NCBI RefSeq assembly: GCF_014649955.1
Contig: NZ_BMUA01000007.1
Span: 124,001 to 188,000, forward strand
Direction: 5' to 3'
Origin: Streptomyces violascens
GTDB taxonomy: Bacteria > Actinomycetota > Actinomycetes > Streptomycetales > Streptomycetaceae
DNA length: 64,000 nt
The translations under genes were made by a program, and so were the position numbers. Below the pieces are notes generated by a model. The model made no database searches, was not told the DNA's origin, and worked only from the letters and a program-made list of their open reading frames with translations. Shown piece by piece: positions 33,539 to 42,122 of the stretch (position 1 is its first letter; every line of letters starts with the position of its first letter).

Positions 33539-34741
33539 TCACGTGCGGCTGACCAGGCCGCAGCCCTCCGGGCGGTCCGGCGTCAGCTCCCGGCTGCGGT
33601 CGTACGGGTCGACGGCCGAGCCGCTCGGGCTGGGGCCCGACGGGGTCTCGTCGGCGAAGTCGGGGTGGAGATAGCCGTCGTTGCTGTCGCAGGCCGAGTT
33701 GGCGATGTCCACGTCGTACTTGACGATCCAGAGCTTTCCGGCGGTGGACCGCATGACGGACGGGTCGGAGACCTGGACGTCGAGGATGCGGCGCACGATC
33801 GTGCGGGCCACCTCCGTCGAGCCCGGCGCCGTCTTCACCAGCGGGTAGACGAAGGTGTAGTCGGCGTGCACGACGACCCCGCTCTTCGCGTCCTTGCCGA
33901 CCGTCATCCGGCCGCGGGTCTTGACCACGTCCCCGACGAGCTTGAGCTTCCTGGGGTCGAACCGGCTGAAGAAGTTCAGCGGGTCGTGGTCCTTGTCCGG
34001 CTTGGCCAGGTCGGTGGTGAAGCGGCCGAGGACGTCCTTCTGCAGCGGGTCGATGAGCGCGAGGGCGGCGTCGGGGCGGCCGCCGCGCAGGGTCGCCGGG
34101 TTCAGGTTCGCGTCGATCAGGAGGTCGCGGGTGCGGGTCAGGCCCGCGGCCACCTGCTCCTTGGAGAGCCCGCCCAGGGCGGTGGCTTCCGGCAGCTCGA
34201 TACCGGCGGCGCCGTCCGCGTACTGCACCGCGGGCGAGCCGCGGAACGGCTCCTTCAGGGTGGGATGGTCCGGGTCGGAGAAGGAGGGGGCGGCGGTGGG
34301 CGCGGCGGTCTCCGGCGGGAGCTGGGCCGTCGCCGTCTCGCCGGAGCTGTCGTCGCCGGTGATCAGGGACAGCGCGCGGGAGGGGTTCAGGGCGACAAGG
34401 AGGACGCCCGCGGCGACGAAGATGCCGAGAACGCCCCACATGCGGCGCCTGCGCCCGGCGCGCCCGTTCATCTCCTGCCAGGCGGGGCCGGTGCGCCAGC
34501 CCTCCGGCTCGGCGGGGCGCTTCCTGCCCTTGCGGCCGCGGGACTGGCTCTCGGCGGCCTCCTGCTCCCTGCGCAGCCGCTCGGCCACCATCCGGGCCCG
34601 CGCCGAGGGCTCCTTGGGCGCGGACTTCCTGATGTCCTGCTCGGTGTCGCGGACGAACTGCTCCCAGATCTCGTCCGGCATCCCCTCCGGCAGCGAGTCG
34701 TCGCCCGACGACCCCTTCGAGCTCGGCGGCTTCTCGCTCAC
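33539..34741 (-). CDS. Single-pass membrane protein of unknown function
   Basis: This 400-residue protein has a charged cytoplasmic N-terminus (residues 1-95, with DEIWEQFVRDTEQDIRKSAP), one membrane segment (MWGVLGIFVAAGVLLVALN, about 100-120), then an outer domain of 270 residues. It contains SKEQVAAGLTRTRDLLIDAN and NFFSRFDPRKL and ends with a Cys-containing tail. I do not recognise a family. GTG 34741, with GAGGGG 8 nt upstream, is preferred to the ATG at 34789. With the lipoprotein it forms a two-gene envelope operon. Confidence 0.75.
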   Translation of the reverse strand: MSEKPPSSKGSSGDDSLPEGMPDEIWEQFVRDTEQDIRKSAPKEPSARARMVAERLRREQEAAESQSRGRKGRKRPAEPEGWRTGPAWQEMNGRAGRRRRMWGVLGIFVAAGVLLVALNPSRALSLITGDDSSGETATAQLPPETAAPTAAPSFSDPDHPTLKEPFRGSPAVQYADGAAGIELPEATALGGLSKEQVAAGLTRTRDLLIDANLNPATLRGGRPDAALALIDPLQKDVLGRFTTDLAKPDKDHDPLNFFSRFDPRKLKLVGDVVKTRGRMTVGKDAKSGVVVHADYTFVYPLVKTAPGSTEVARTIVRRILDVQVSDPSVMRSTAGKLWIVKYDVDIANSACDSNDGYLHPDFADETPSGPSPSGSAVDPYDRSRELTPDRPEGCGLVSRT

Positions 34742-34907
34742 TTCTGGTGACCCCTCTTGGCATGTCCTGCACAGCGCGCACCGCAGCACACGCCGCGGCA
34801 GCGGTTCGACATGCGGAGCCGCGCGAAGGTTGCCGCCAAGGAGGGGTGCCGTGGATCACATAAGGATTTCGTGAAGGCAGGACAACCATTCACAGGAGTC
34901 ACAGGTC
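34742..34907. other. Upstream region of the 34741 gene
   Basis: These bases hold the minus-strand promoter region of the membrane-protein gene and the upstream side of the plus-strand small ORF at 34908. I could not fit a clear -35/-10 pair on either strand. Confidence 0.35.
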
Positions 34908-34982
34908 ATGCATGCGGAACCAACAGCCTCGCCCGTGTTCTGTTCACGCCGGTGGGGCTCCACCAGGTCTCCGCATACGTGA
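34908..34982 (+). CDS. Candidate 24-codon small ORF or small RNA with its own terminator
   Basis: ATG 34908 follows CAGGAGTCACAGGTC (AGGAG with a 9-nt gap). The ORF reads MHAEPTASPVFC then a basic SRRWGSTRSPHT and stops at TGA 34980-34982. The terminator stem begins at the last base of the stop. The length, ribosome site and immediate terminator suggest a real short transcript. It could equally be a small noncoding RNA or an attenuated leader without a downstream gene, since the next gene (GMC oxidase) is on the other strand. Confidence 0.4.
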   Translation: MHAEPTASPVFCSRRWGSTRSPHT

Positions 34983-35017
34983 GAGGCGCTGCACTCGGAG
35001 GGGGGTGCAGCGCCTCT
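34982..35017. terminator. Hairpin terminator between the small ORF and the GMC oxidase gene
   Basis: AGAGGCGCTGCAC (34982-34994) and its exact complement (35005-35017) form a 13-bp stem with a 10-nt loop. It serves the minus-strand oxidoreductase gene (stop at 35039) and any plus-strand transcript from 34.9 kb. Confidence 0.8.
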
Positions 35018-35038
35018 TGCCGTGCGGGACCGGCGGCG

Positions 35039-36856
35039 TTACTCGTCCGCCTTCGGCGGGACCGCCGGGATCCCCAGGAACGGCAGCTTCAGGGCGCCGA
35101 ACGCCTCCGCCGGGACCGCCGGTGACTTCGGCTCGACCGGGGCAAGGCGGACATAGGCGGCGCCCTGCGCGGGGCGCGGGTCCTCCTCGCCCTTGTTCGG
35201 CCAGAACGACATCGCGCGCTCGGCCTGTGCGGTGATCGTGAGGGACGGGTTCACGCCGAGGTTCGCCGAGACGGCCGCGCCGTCGACTACCGAGATGCCG
35301 GGGTGCCCGTACAGCCGGTGGTACGGGTCGATCACGCCGGTCTCGGCGGAGTCGCCGATCGGGCAGCCGCCCAGGAAGTGCGCGGTGAGCGGGGTGCCCA
35401 TGAGCTCGCCGACGTTCGAACCTGCGAAGCCGTTGATCTCCGCGGCGATCGCGTTCGCGCCCTCGGTGGCCGCCCGGATCTGCTTGGGGTTGGGCGCGCC
35501 GTGACCCTGCTCGGCGGTCAGCAGACCCTTGCCGACTCCGTCCGGCTTGAGATGGGTGGTGAGCGAATTGTCGAGTGACTGCATGACCAGGCCGATGATC
35601 GTTCGCTCGGACCAGCGGTGGTTGCTGATCGAACGTGCGAGGAGCAGGGGGTGCTTCGCCGCGTTGCCGAGCCAGTTGCGCACCCGGTTGACCCCGTACG
35701 GCACCTGGAGGATCGACATGCCGCCCATCGCGTTCGAGCCCTTGCCGTAGCGGACCGGCTCGATGTGGGTGTTCTCGTCCGGGTGGATCGAGGAGGTGAT
35801 GGCGACGCCCCGGGTGAAGTCGACCCTGGGCGCGCCGTGCTGCCTGCGATAACGGCGGCTGGTGGTCTGCGCGCCGACGAGCGCCTCGGAGTTGGTCCGG
35901 GTCAGCTCGCCCAACCTCTTTGATATGTACGGGAGTTGGCCGCTCGCCTTCATGCGGTGCAGCAGGGTCTGGGTGCCGTAGGTGCCGGCCGCGATGACGA
36001 CGCGGCGCGCGGTGAACAGCCGGCCCGCCGAGTTCTTGCGGTCGGTGGGCAGGGTGGCGACGGCGTGGCCGCCGCGCGAGTCGCCGGTCACCGAGACCAC
36101 GGTCGTCATGGGGTGGACGACCGCGCCCGCCTTCTCGGCGAGGTGGAGATAGTTCTCGTTGAGGGTGTTCTTCGCGCCGTGCCGACAGCCCGTCATGCAC
36201 TCGCCGCACTCGATGCACGCCTTGCGCGAGGGACCGGCCCCTCCGAAGTACGGGTCGTCAACTGCCGTGCCGGGCTTGGCCTTTGACGTACCGTCGCCGT
36301 CCTGGCCGTCGCCGAAGAAGACGCCGACGGGCGCCATGTGGAAGGTGTCGCCGACGCCCATGCGCTGGGCCGCGGCCCTGAGGTGGACGTCGGAGGGCGT
36401 CATCGTCGGGTTGAGCCGCACCCCGAGCATGCGCCGGGCCTGGTCGTAGTACGGCGCCAGTTCGTCCTGCCAGTCGGTGATGCCCTTCCACTGCGGGTCG
36501 TCGAAGAACTGCTTCGGCGGCACATAGAGGGTGTTGGCGTAGTTGAGGGAGCCGCCGCCGACGCCGGCGCCGCCGAGCACCATCACATTGCCGAGCAGGT
36601 GGATGCGCTGGATGCCGTACAGGCCGAGCTTCGGCGCCCACAGGTAGTTCTTGATGTCCCAGGAGTTCTTGGGGAGCGTGGCCGGGGTGAAGCGGCGGCC
36701 CGCCTCCAGGACGCCGACCCGGTAGCCCTTCTCGGTGAGCCGCAGCGCCGTCACCGAGCCGCCGAAGCCCGAGCCGATCACGACGACGTCGTAGTCGTAG
36801 CCGTGGTCGCCCCCGCCGTCCTCGTCCGGTTTCTGGGCTGGGGGTACCTGGGACAT
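35039..36856 (-). CDS. GMC-family oxidoreductase (cholesterol-oxidase-like)
   Basis: This 605-residue flavoenzyme has the FAD-binding VVVIGSGFGGSVTALRL at residue about 24, the GMC signature GAGVGGGSLNYANTLY, and a C-terminal LGGCPIGDS plus GHPGISVVDGAAVSANLG segment. It also carries CIECGECMTGCRHGAKN near residue 205, a C-x2-C-x2-C-x3-C pattern that could bind an iron-sulfur cluster. It has no signal peptide. The substrate is probably a sterol or other alcohol, by family. ATG 36856 has GAGGAG upstream. It is 43 nt after gabD2 and likely cotranscribed. Confidence 0.85.
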   Translation of the reverse strand: MSQVPPAQKPDEDGGGDHGYDYDVVVIGSGFGGSVTALRLTEKGYRVGVLEAGRRFTPATLPKNSWDIKNYLWAPKLGLYGIQRIHLLGNVMVLGGAGVGGGSLNYANTLYVPPKQFFDDPQWKGITDWQDELAPYYDQARRMLGVRLNPTMTPSDVHLRAAAQRMGVGDTFHMAPVGVFFGDGQDGDGTSKAKPGTAVDDPYFGGAGPSRKACIECGECMTGCRHGAKNTLNENYLHLAEKAGAVVHPMTTVVSVTGDSRGGHAVATLPTDRKNSAGRLFTARRVVIAAGTYGTQTLLHRMKASGQLPYISKRLGELTRTNSEALVGAQTTSRRYRRQHGAPRVDFTRGVAITSSIHPDENTHIEPVRYGKGSNAMGGMSILQVPYGVNRVRNWLGNAAKHPLLLARSISNHRWSERTIIGLVMQSLDNSLTTHLKPDGVGKGLLTAEQGHGAPNPKQIRAATEGANAIAAEINGFAGSNVGELMGTPLTAHFLGGCPIGDSAETGVIDPYHRLYGHPGISVVDGAAVSANLGVNPSLTITAQAERAMSFWPNKGEEDPRPAQGAAYVRLAPVEPKSPAVPAEAFGALKLPFLGIPAVPPKADE

Positions 36857-36899
36857 GGCTCTCCTCGTGCACAGGGGCGGGCTGGTTTGCGTGTGGGAG

Positions 36900-38528
36900 C
36901 TAGCGCAGGCGCAGGGCCTTCATCGCCTTGAGGCTGCGGCTCATGAAGGCCGCGTACCTCTCGTCGTCCATGCCGAAGGACGGGGCGAGGGGGAGGATGC
37001 GCTGCTGGGCGATGGTCTGGGCCTCGGTGTACTTGAGGATGCCCTCGGAGCCGTGCCGGCGGCCGAGCCCGGATTCCTTCATGCCGCCCATCGGCGACTG
37101 GACGCTGCCGTACGCGGGCGCGTACCCCTCGTTGATGTTGACCGTGCCGGTGCTCAGCCTGGCCGCCACCTCGTGGCCGCGGCGCGAATCCTTCGTCCAC
37201 ACCGAGGAGTTGAGGCCGTACGGCGTGCCGTTGGCCTGCTCGACGACCTCGTCCTCGTCCTTGAAGCGGTAGATCGAGACGACCGGGCCGAAGGTCTCCT
37301 CGGTGCACACCGCCATGGGAGCCTCGACGCCGTCGAGGATGGTCGGCTCGTAGAAGAGCGGGCCGATGTCGGGGCGGGCGACGCCGCCCGCGACGAGCTT
37401 GGCGCCCTTGGCGACGGCCTCCTCGACGTGCCGGGTGACGGTCTCCAGCTGGCGCTCACCGACGAGCGAGCCCATGTCCGCTCCGTACGCGAGAGATCGA
37501 CCGAGCCGCATCGCCTTCGTCCGTGCGGCGAATCGCTCGACGAAGGCGTCGGCGATCGATTCGTGAACGTACAGTCGCTCGATCGAGATGCAGAGCTGTC
37601 CGGCGGAGGAGAAGCAGGCGCGGACAGCGCCCGCGGCGGCCTTCTCCACGTCTGCGTCGTGGAGGACGAGCATGGCGTTCTTGCCGCCCAACTCCAGCGA
37701 CACGCCGACCAGTCGGGCCGCGGCGCCCTGCGCGACCTCGCGGCCGGTACGGGTCGAGCCGGTGAAGGAGACGTAGTCGGCGTGCTTGACGACCTCGGGT
37801 CCGACGACCGGCCCTTCCCCGAGGACGACCTGGAAGACCTCGGCCGGAAGGCCCGCCTCGATCAGCAGGTCGCGGGCCCACAGGGCGGTCAGGGCGGTCT
37901 CGGTGTCGGGCTTCATCACGACGGCGTTGCCGGCGACGAACGCGGGCAGCGCGTCGCCCACCGACAGTTCGAGCGGGTAGTTCCAGGGCGCGATCTGCCC
38001 GACGACGCCGCGCGGCTGACGCAGCTCGGTGACCTTGGTCAGGGTGGGCACCACTCCCGTGTGCCGCTTGGCCTTGAGGTACGACGGGGCCTTGCGCCCG
38101 TAGTGCCGGGCGGCGACGGCGACCGCCTGCACCTCTTCGTGCGCGTGCAGGCGCGCCTTGCCGGTCTCCAGCTGGATCAGATCGAGCACCTCGGCCTGGC
38201 GGGCGAGCACCAGGTCGTGGAAACGGAGCAGCACGGCGGCGCGGGCGCGGACCGGCGTCGCGGCCCAGGCGCGCTGCGCCGCGCGGGCGCGCGCGAAGGC
38301 CTCGGCGACGTCCTCGGGCGTGGACTCGGGCAGGTCGGCCAGCTTCTCCCCGGTGAACGGGGTGTGGTTGGCGGTCCGTCCGGAGCCGGCCACACCCCGG
38401 GTGAGCTGGGCGACCAGCTGGCCCGTGACCACATCGGCGGCGGTGCGCGCGCCTGCTGGGGCCGGGGCGACCGGGTTGGTGCCGGCGGGCTTGAGGGTGG
38501 TCGTGGGCGAGGCCTGCGAGTCCGTCAT
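36900..38528 (-). CDS. gabD2: Succinic semialdehyde dehydrogenase
   Basis: This NAD(P)-dependent aldehyde dehydrogenase has 542 residues. It shows the cofactor loop GQIAPWNYPLELS, FTGSTRTGREVAQ, the general-base Glu in SLELGGKNAML and the catalytic Cys in SSAGQLCISIERLY. The sequence is of the GabD2 type that oxidises succinic semialdehyde to succinate. Starting from ATG 38528, the first 50 residues are a low-complexity Ala/Pro/Thr extension. It is followed by the GMC oxidase in the same operon; a direct TACCGA repeat lies in the promoter area near 38555. Confidence 0.88.
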   Translation of the reverse strand: MTDSQASPTTTLKPAGTNPVAPAPAGARTAADVVTGQLVAQLTRGVAGSGRTANHTPFTGEKLADLPESTPEDVAEAFARARAAQRAWAATPVRARAAVLLRFHDLVLARQAEVLDLIQLETGKARLHAHEEVQAVAVAARHYGRKAPSYLKAKRHTGVVPTLTKVTELRQPRGVVGQIAPWNYPLELSVGDALPAFVAGNAVVMKPDTETALTALWARDLLIEAGLPAEVFQVVLGEGPVVGPEVVKHADYVSFTGSTRTGREVAQGAAARLVGVSLELGGKNAMLVLHDADVEKAAAGAVRACFSSAGQLCISIERLYVHESIADAFVERFAARTKAMRLGRSLAYGADMGSLVGERQLETVTRHVEEAVAKGAKLVAGGVARPDIGPLFYEPTILDGVEAPMAVCTEETFGPVVSIYRFKDEDEVVEQANGTPYGLNSSVWTKDSRRGHEVAARLSTGTVNINEGYAPAYGSVQSPMGGMKESGLGRRHGSEGILKYTEAQTIAQQRILPLAPSFGMDDERYAAFMSRSLKAMKALRLR

Positions 38529-38676
38529 GGGGGTGAGCGTATGCCCGCCGGAGCACTTTCGGTACCCGTCGGTAACGGGTTTTCGGACCCCCGGTAACCC
38601 CGCCAGCGATCACTGGCTGCATAAGTGCTGATCAGCGACTTACGGCCACCGGGAGCCCCAGGGGTCACAGGTCGGG

Positions 38677-40314
38677 TTACAGGTCGTGGATCTTCAGACC
38701 GTCGGCGACCCGAGTGAACAGCTCCTCGCCGTCCTTGGCCGCCTTGCCCGCGGCCGGCATCGAGACCCGCAGCCGCCAGTAGGCGGTGCCCTGTCCGGGC
38801 ACGAGCAGCTCGTGGTAGCGATAGCGGGTCGGGTTGGGGTCGGAGGAGGCCGAGTTCGGGGTGTAGTCGGTGACGATGTCGTACGCCTGTCGGCCCTGGT
38901 GCTTGACGGTGGCGGTGGTCACCTTGCCGTTGGTGAACTCGATGCCGTTCCTGCCGCCCTTCTCGTAGTACGTCTTCCACGCCCCGGGGTCGGCGGGCAG
39001 CGTGTTGTGGGTCTTGTCGGTGGCCGGGTCGAGCCGGTCCACATAGATCTGGAAGACGGCGCTCGGGTCCTTGTAGTTGACGTTGTCGCCGTCGGTGCCC
39101 TGAGTGCGCGCGTAGTCGTCGGGGACCGTGACGTCCGCGTGCAGCACCTCGTTCTCGGGCCGGACCTGCCACCCCGCGGGCAGACCGCCGCCGCCGAACG
39201 GGCTCGCCAGGAGCAGCACGACCGCCACGGCTGCCGCCAACACCCCGCCACCGAGGCCGAGTTGAGCCTTGCGGTTGTCGACGAGGACCGGCGGCACCCA
39301 GCGGCTCCCGCCGGTGGGCGCCCCGTCGCCCGCGTACAGCCGGGTCGCCGCGAGCGGAGCCGGGGCCGCGGCCGGTTCCAGCGTCGCGCGGATCTCGGCG
39401 GCGCCCGGCCGGGCCGCCGGGTCCTTGCGCAGGAGCTGCATGACGAGGGTGCCGAACGCGCCGGAGCCCCGGGCGGGCATCTGCGGTTCGGCGGAGAGCA
39501 CGGCCTGGAGGGTGGCCGGGGTGTTGCTGCGCCGGTACGGCGACATGCCCTCGACCGCCGCATACAGGACGACGCCGAGCGACCAGAGGTCGGACTCGGG
39601 GCCGGGACGCTGGCCGAGGACCCGTTCCGGGGCGATGAATTCGGGCGAGCCGACGAACGCGCCGGTCTCGGTCAGGCCCTGCTCGCCCTCGACCTGGGCT
39701 ATGCCGAAGTCGGTGAGCACGACCCGGTCGCCACGCCCGAGCAGTACGTTGTCCGGCTTGACGTCGCGGTGCAGGACGCCCGCCTCGTGGGCCGCCGACA
39801 GCGCGCCGAGTACGGCAAGGCCGATCCTGGCGGCCTCGCGGACGTCGAGGGTGCCTTCCTGGAGCCGGTCGGCGAGCGACTGGCCGCGCACCAGCTCCAT
39901 GACGATCCAGGGCTTGCCGTCCTCCATGACGACGTCGTGCACGGTGACCACGCAGGGGTGGTCGATGCGGGCGGCGGCGCGGGCCTCGCGCTGCATGCGC
40001 AGGTATACGTTGGCCCGTTCCCGCTCCCCCAAGTGGTCGGGCACCCGGGGCTCCTTGACCGCGACCTCCCGGTCGACCACCTCGTCGCGGGCCCGCCAGA
40101 CCGTGCCCATGCCGCCGTGCCCGAGCCGTCCCACCAGGCGGTATCGGCCGCCGAGCAGCCGCCCCGTGCCGTCGCCGGTGCCGTCGGGGCGTTGCTGCTG
40201 CGTCGGCGCGTACGGCTTCGGTTCGTAGGGCTTCTGCTGCGGTACCGGAGCGGGCTCCGGGGGCCGCAGGCCGTAGCTGGTGGGCTCGTTCGCCCGTCCC
40301 CCATCGTCTCTCAT
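38677..40314 (-). CDS. Transmembrane Ser/Thr protein kinase (kinase 1 of cluster)
   Basis: This 545-residue kinase has a Pro/Gln-rich start (residues 1-50) and a full catalytic domain: G-loop GRLGHGGMGTVW, Lys in VAVKEP, HRDVKPDN, DFGIAQ and APE in FIAPERV. A membrane segment (GGVLAAAVAVVLLLASPF) lies near residue 360. The outer domain (about 170 residues, PAGWQVRPENEVLHADVTVP) is distantly related in plan to those of the other kinases here. ATG 40314 follows AGGATG. It is the last gene of five on the minus strand. Confidence 0.9.
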   Translation of the reverse strand: MRDDGGRANEPTSYGLRPPEPAPVPQQKPYEPKPYAPTQQQRPDGTGDGTGRLLGGRYRLVGRLGHGGMGTVWRARDEVVDREVAVKEPRVPDHLGERERANVYLRMQREARAAARIDHPCVVTVHDVVMEDGKPWIVMELVRGQSLADRLQEGTLDVREAARIGLAVLGALSAAHEAGVLHRDVKPDNVLLGRGDRVVLTDFGIAQVEGEQGLTETGAFVGSPEFIAPERVLGQRPGPESDLWSLGVVLYAAVEGMSPYRRSNTPATLQAVLSAEPQMPARGSGAFGTLVMQLLRKDPAARPGAAEIRATLEPAAAPAPLAATRLYAGDGAPTGGSRWVPPVLVDNRKAQLGLGGGVLAAAVAVVLLLASPFGGGGLPAGWQVRPENEVLHADVTVPDDYARTQGTDGDNVNYKDPSAVFQIYVDRLDPATDKTHNTLPADPGAWKTYYEKGGRNGIEFTNGKVTTATVKHQGRQAYDIVTDYTPNSASSDPNPTRYRYHELLVPGQGTAYWRLRVSMPAAGKAAKDGEELFTRVADGLKIHDL

Positions 40315-40404
40315 GCCCACATCCTGACGAACGGCGGCGCGGGGTGCCACATCGGGCCTTGTGCGGATGCACAGCCGTGACAGAAGCGGGCGGACGAGGG
40401 CGGC

Positions 40405-42024
40405 TCAGGGGCCGGGGACGAAGGAGTCGAGCGCGGTGTCGAAGGTCCGCTTCGCCTCGTCGATCCGGCCGACCGGCGCCGACACCCACACGTCGTAAAG
40501 GCGCCCGAAGTTTTCCCAGCACTCGTCGTAGGTGTGCCGGGCGCCCTCGGCCTGGGTGAAGCCGTTCCAGGTGAACTCCCACAGCGCCGCGTCGCGCCCG
40601 TGGTGGGTGGTCGCGGTGACCTTGCCCTCGCGGTAACCGGGGTTGCTGGTGGGCCCGTTCGCCGCCGCGAGCTTCATGACGCCGAGCGGGCCGCCGGACA
40701 CCGCGTTCTGGATGCGGATGCCGATCCGGAGGGCGCCGTCGGGCGACTTGTAGAACACGCGCTGCTCGTCGGTGGTGCGCACGTACCCCTCGGGCAGGGC
40801 GAGCGCGAAGCCGTCCGGGTCGCGGACGAAGCGGAATCCGTCGGGCACCGGCGGCGGGCCCTGCCGCGGGGGCGGCGGAGGAGGCGGGGGCGGTCGCCAG
40901 GAGGCGTCCGGCGGGGCGGCGCCGGTGCTCGGCGCGGACTGCTCCACCGAGGTGCGTCCCCCTCCCACGTCGCCGAGCGCGAGGACCGCGACGGCCGCGC
41001 CCGCCCCGGCGAGCACGATCACAAGGGCGGCCCCGACCAGCACACTCCGGGCCTGCCAGGGTCGTGCGACGGGTGAGGGCGATGTGACGGGTGTGGCGAG
41101 GGGTTCGGGGGCCGGCGGCACCGGCTGGTCGACGCGCTCGGTCGGCACGTAGCGCGGTCTGGGGGTGCTGCCCGTCGCCGCGAACGTACGCAGCAGCGAC
41201 TCCGCCTCCACCGCGCCGAGCCGGTGCACGGGGTCGCGCTCCAGGAGGCCGTGGACGACGGGGAGCAGCGGGCCGGCGGCCCGGGGCGGGCGGATCTCGT
41301 CGAGGACGACGGCGTGCAGGACGCCGCCCAACGAGTCGCGATGGAAGGGGGATTCGCCGCTCAGGGCCGCGCACAGGAGCGCGCCGAGGGACCACAGGTC
41401 CGACTCGGGCCCGGCGTTCGCGCCCTGCATCCGCTCGGGCGCGGTGTATTCGGGCGAGCCGACGAACGCGCCCTCCTCGCTGATGGTCGAGGTGCCCGGC
41501 ACCTGCGCGATGCCGAAGTCGGTGAGCACGACGCGTCCGCTGTCCTCCTCGATGAGGACGTTGGCGGGCTTGAGGTCGCGGTGCAGGACGCCCCGGGCGT
41601 GGGCGGTGGCGAGCGCGCCGAGGAGGGCGACCCCGATGCGCGCGGCCTCCTGGACCCCGACGGGCCCGGCCGAGGCGAGCCGGTCGGCGAGCGAGCCGCC
41701 GTCGACGAGCTCCATCACGATGTACGAACGCCCGCCCGCGCCTTCGTGGCCGGCCTCCTCGACGACGTCGTGGACGACGATGACGTGCGGGTGCTTGATC
41801 TGGGCGACCGCGCGGGCCTCGCGCAGCGCGGCGGTGGCGGGCGCGCCGCCCTCGGGGTGCAGTTCCTTGACGGCGACCTGGCGGCCGAGCAGTTCGTCCT
41901 GCGCGCGCCAGACCGTGCCCATCCCGCCCCGGCCGAGCCGCCCCCCGAGGCGGTAGCGCCCCGCCACCAGGCGGGAGTTGGGACGGTCTTGGGGCTCTTT
42001 CGGATCCTGCTCTGCTGTGGGCAC
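40405..42024 (-). CDS. Transmembrane Ser/Thr protein kinase (kinase 2 of cluster)
   Basis: This 539-residue kinase has GRLGRGGMGTVW, VAVKEL, HRDLKPANV, DFGIAQV and APERM, all catalytic residues intact. A membrane segment (VGAALVIVLAGAGAAVAVLAL) near residue 340 is followed by a run of nine prolines and an outer domain: RDPDGFALALPEGY, LWEFTWNGF and a terminal FDTALDSF. That pattern (DP-x-GF, P-x-G, L-W-E-F-T, F-D-T-x-L) is shared with kinase 3. GTG 42024 is preceded by GAGGGGGAA. Confidence 0.9.
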   Translation of the reverse strand: MPTAEQDPKEPQDRPNSRLVAGRYRLGGRLGRGGMGTVWRAQDELLGRQVAVKELHPEGGAPATAALREARAVAQIKHPHVIVVHDVVEEAGHEGAGGRSYIVMELVDGGSLADRLASAGPVGVQEAARIGVALLGALATAHARGVLHRDLKPANVLIEEDSGRVVLTDFGIAQVPGTSTISEEGAFVGSPEYTAPERMQGANAGPESDLWSLGALLCAALSGESPFHRDSLGGVLHAVVLDEIRPPRAAGPLLPVVHGLLERDPVHRLGAVEAESLLRTFAATGSTPRPRYVPTERVDQPVPPAPEPLATPVTSPSPVARPWQARSVLVGAALVIVLAGAGAAVAVLALGDVGGGRTSVEQSAPSTGAAPPDASWRPPPPPPPPPRQGPPPVPDGFRFVRDPDGFALALPEGYVRTTDEQRVFYKSPDGALRIGIRIQNAVSGGPLGVMKLAAANGPTSNPGYREGKVTATTHHGRDAALWEFTWNGFTQAEGARHTYDECWENFGRLYDVWVSAPVGRIDEAKRTFDTALDSFVPGP

Positions 42025-42122
42025 CGGGTTCCCCCTCGATCTCCCCGCACAACGTGCAGGGCCCATCATGCCGCACCCCGGGCGGGCTCCGACGGTGTTC
42101 CCCGCAGGTGGGAGCAGCCGGG

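Noticed and set aside
38560..38676. Possible GABA-type operator TACCGA repeats and small hairpin upstream of gabD2
   Set aside because: Two short direct copies and ACCCGT/ACGGGT pairing are visible, but too short to distinguish from chance; mentioned only in the gabD2 entry.
38525..42076. 1183-codon minus-strand frame overlapping gabD2 and two kinase genes
   Set aside because: It is a GC-rich shadow frame of the kinase genes, composed largely of Arg/Ala/Gly/Pro, with no domain. The kinases in the other frame have full motifs.
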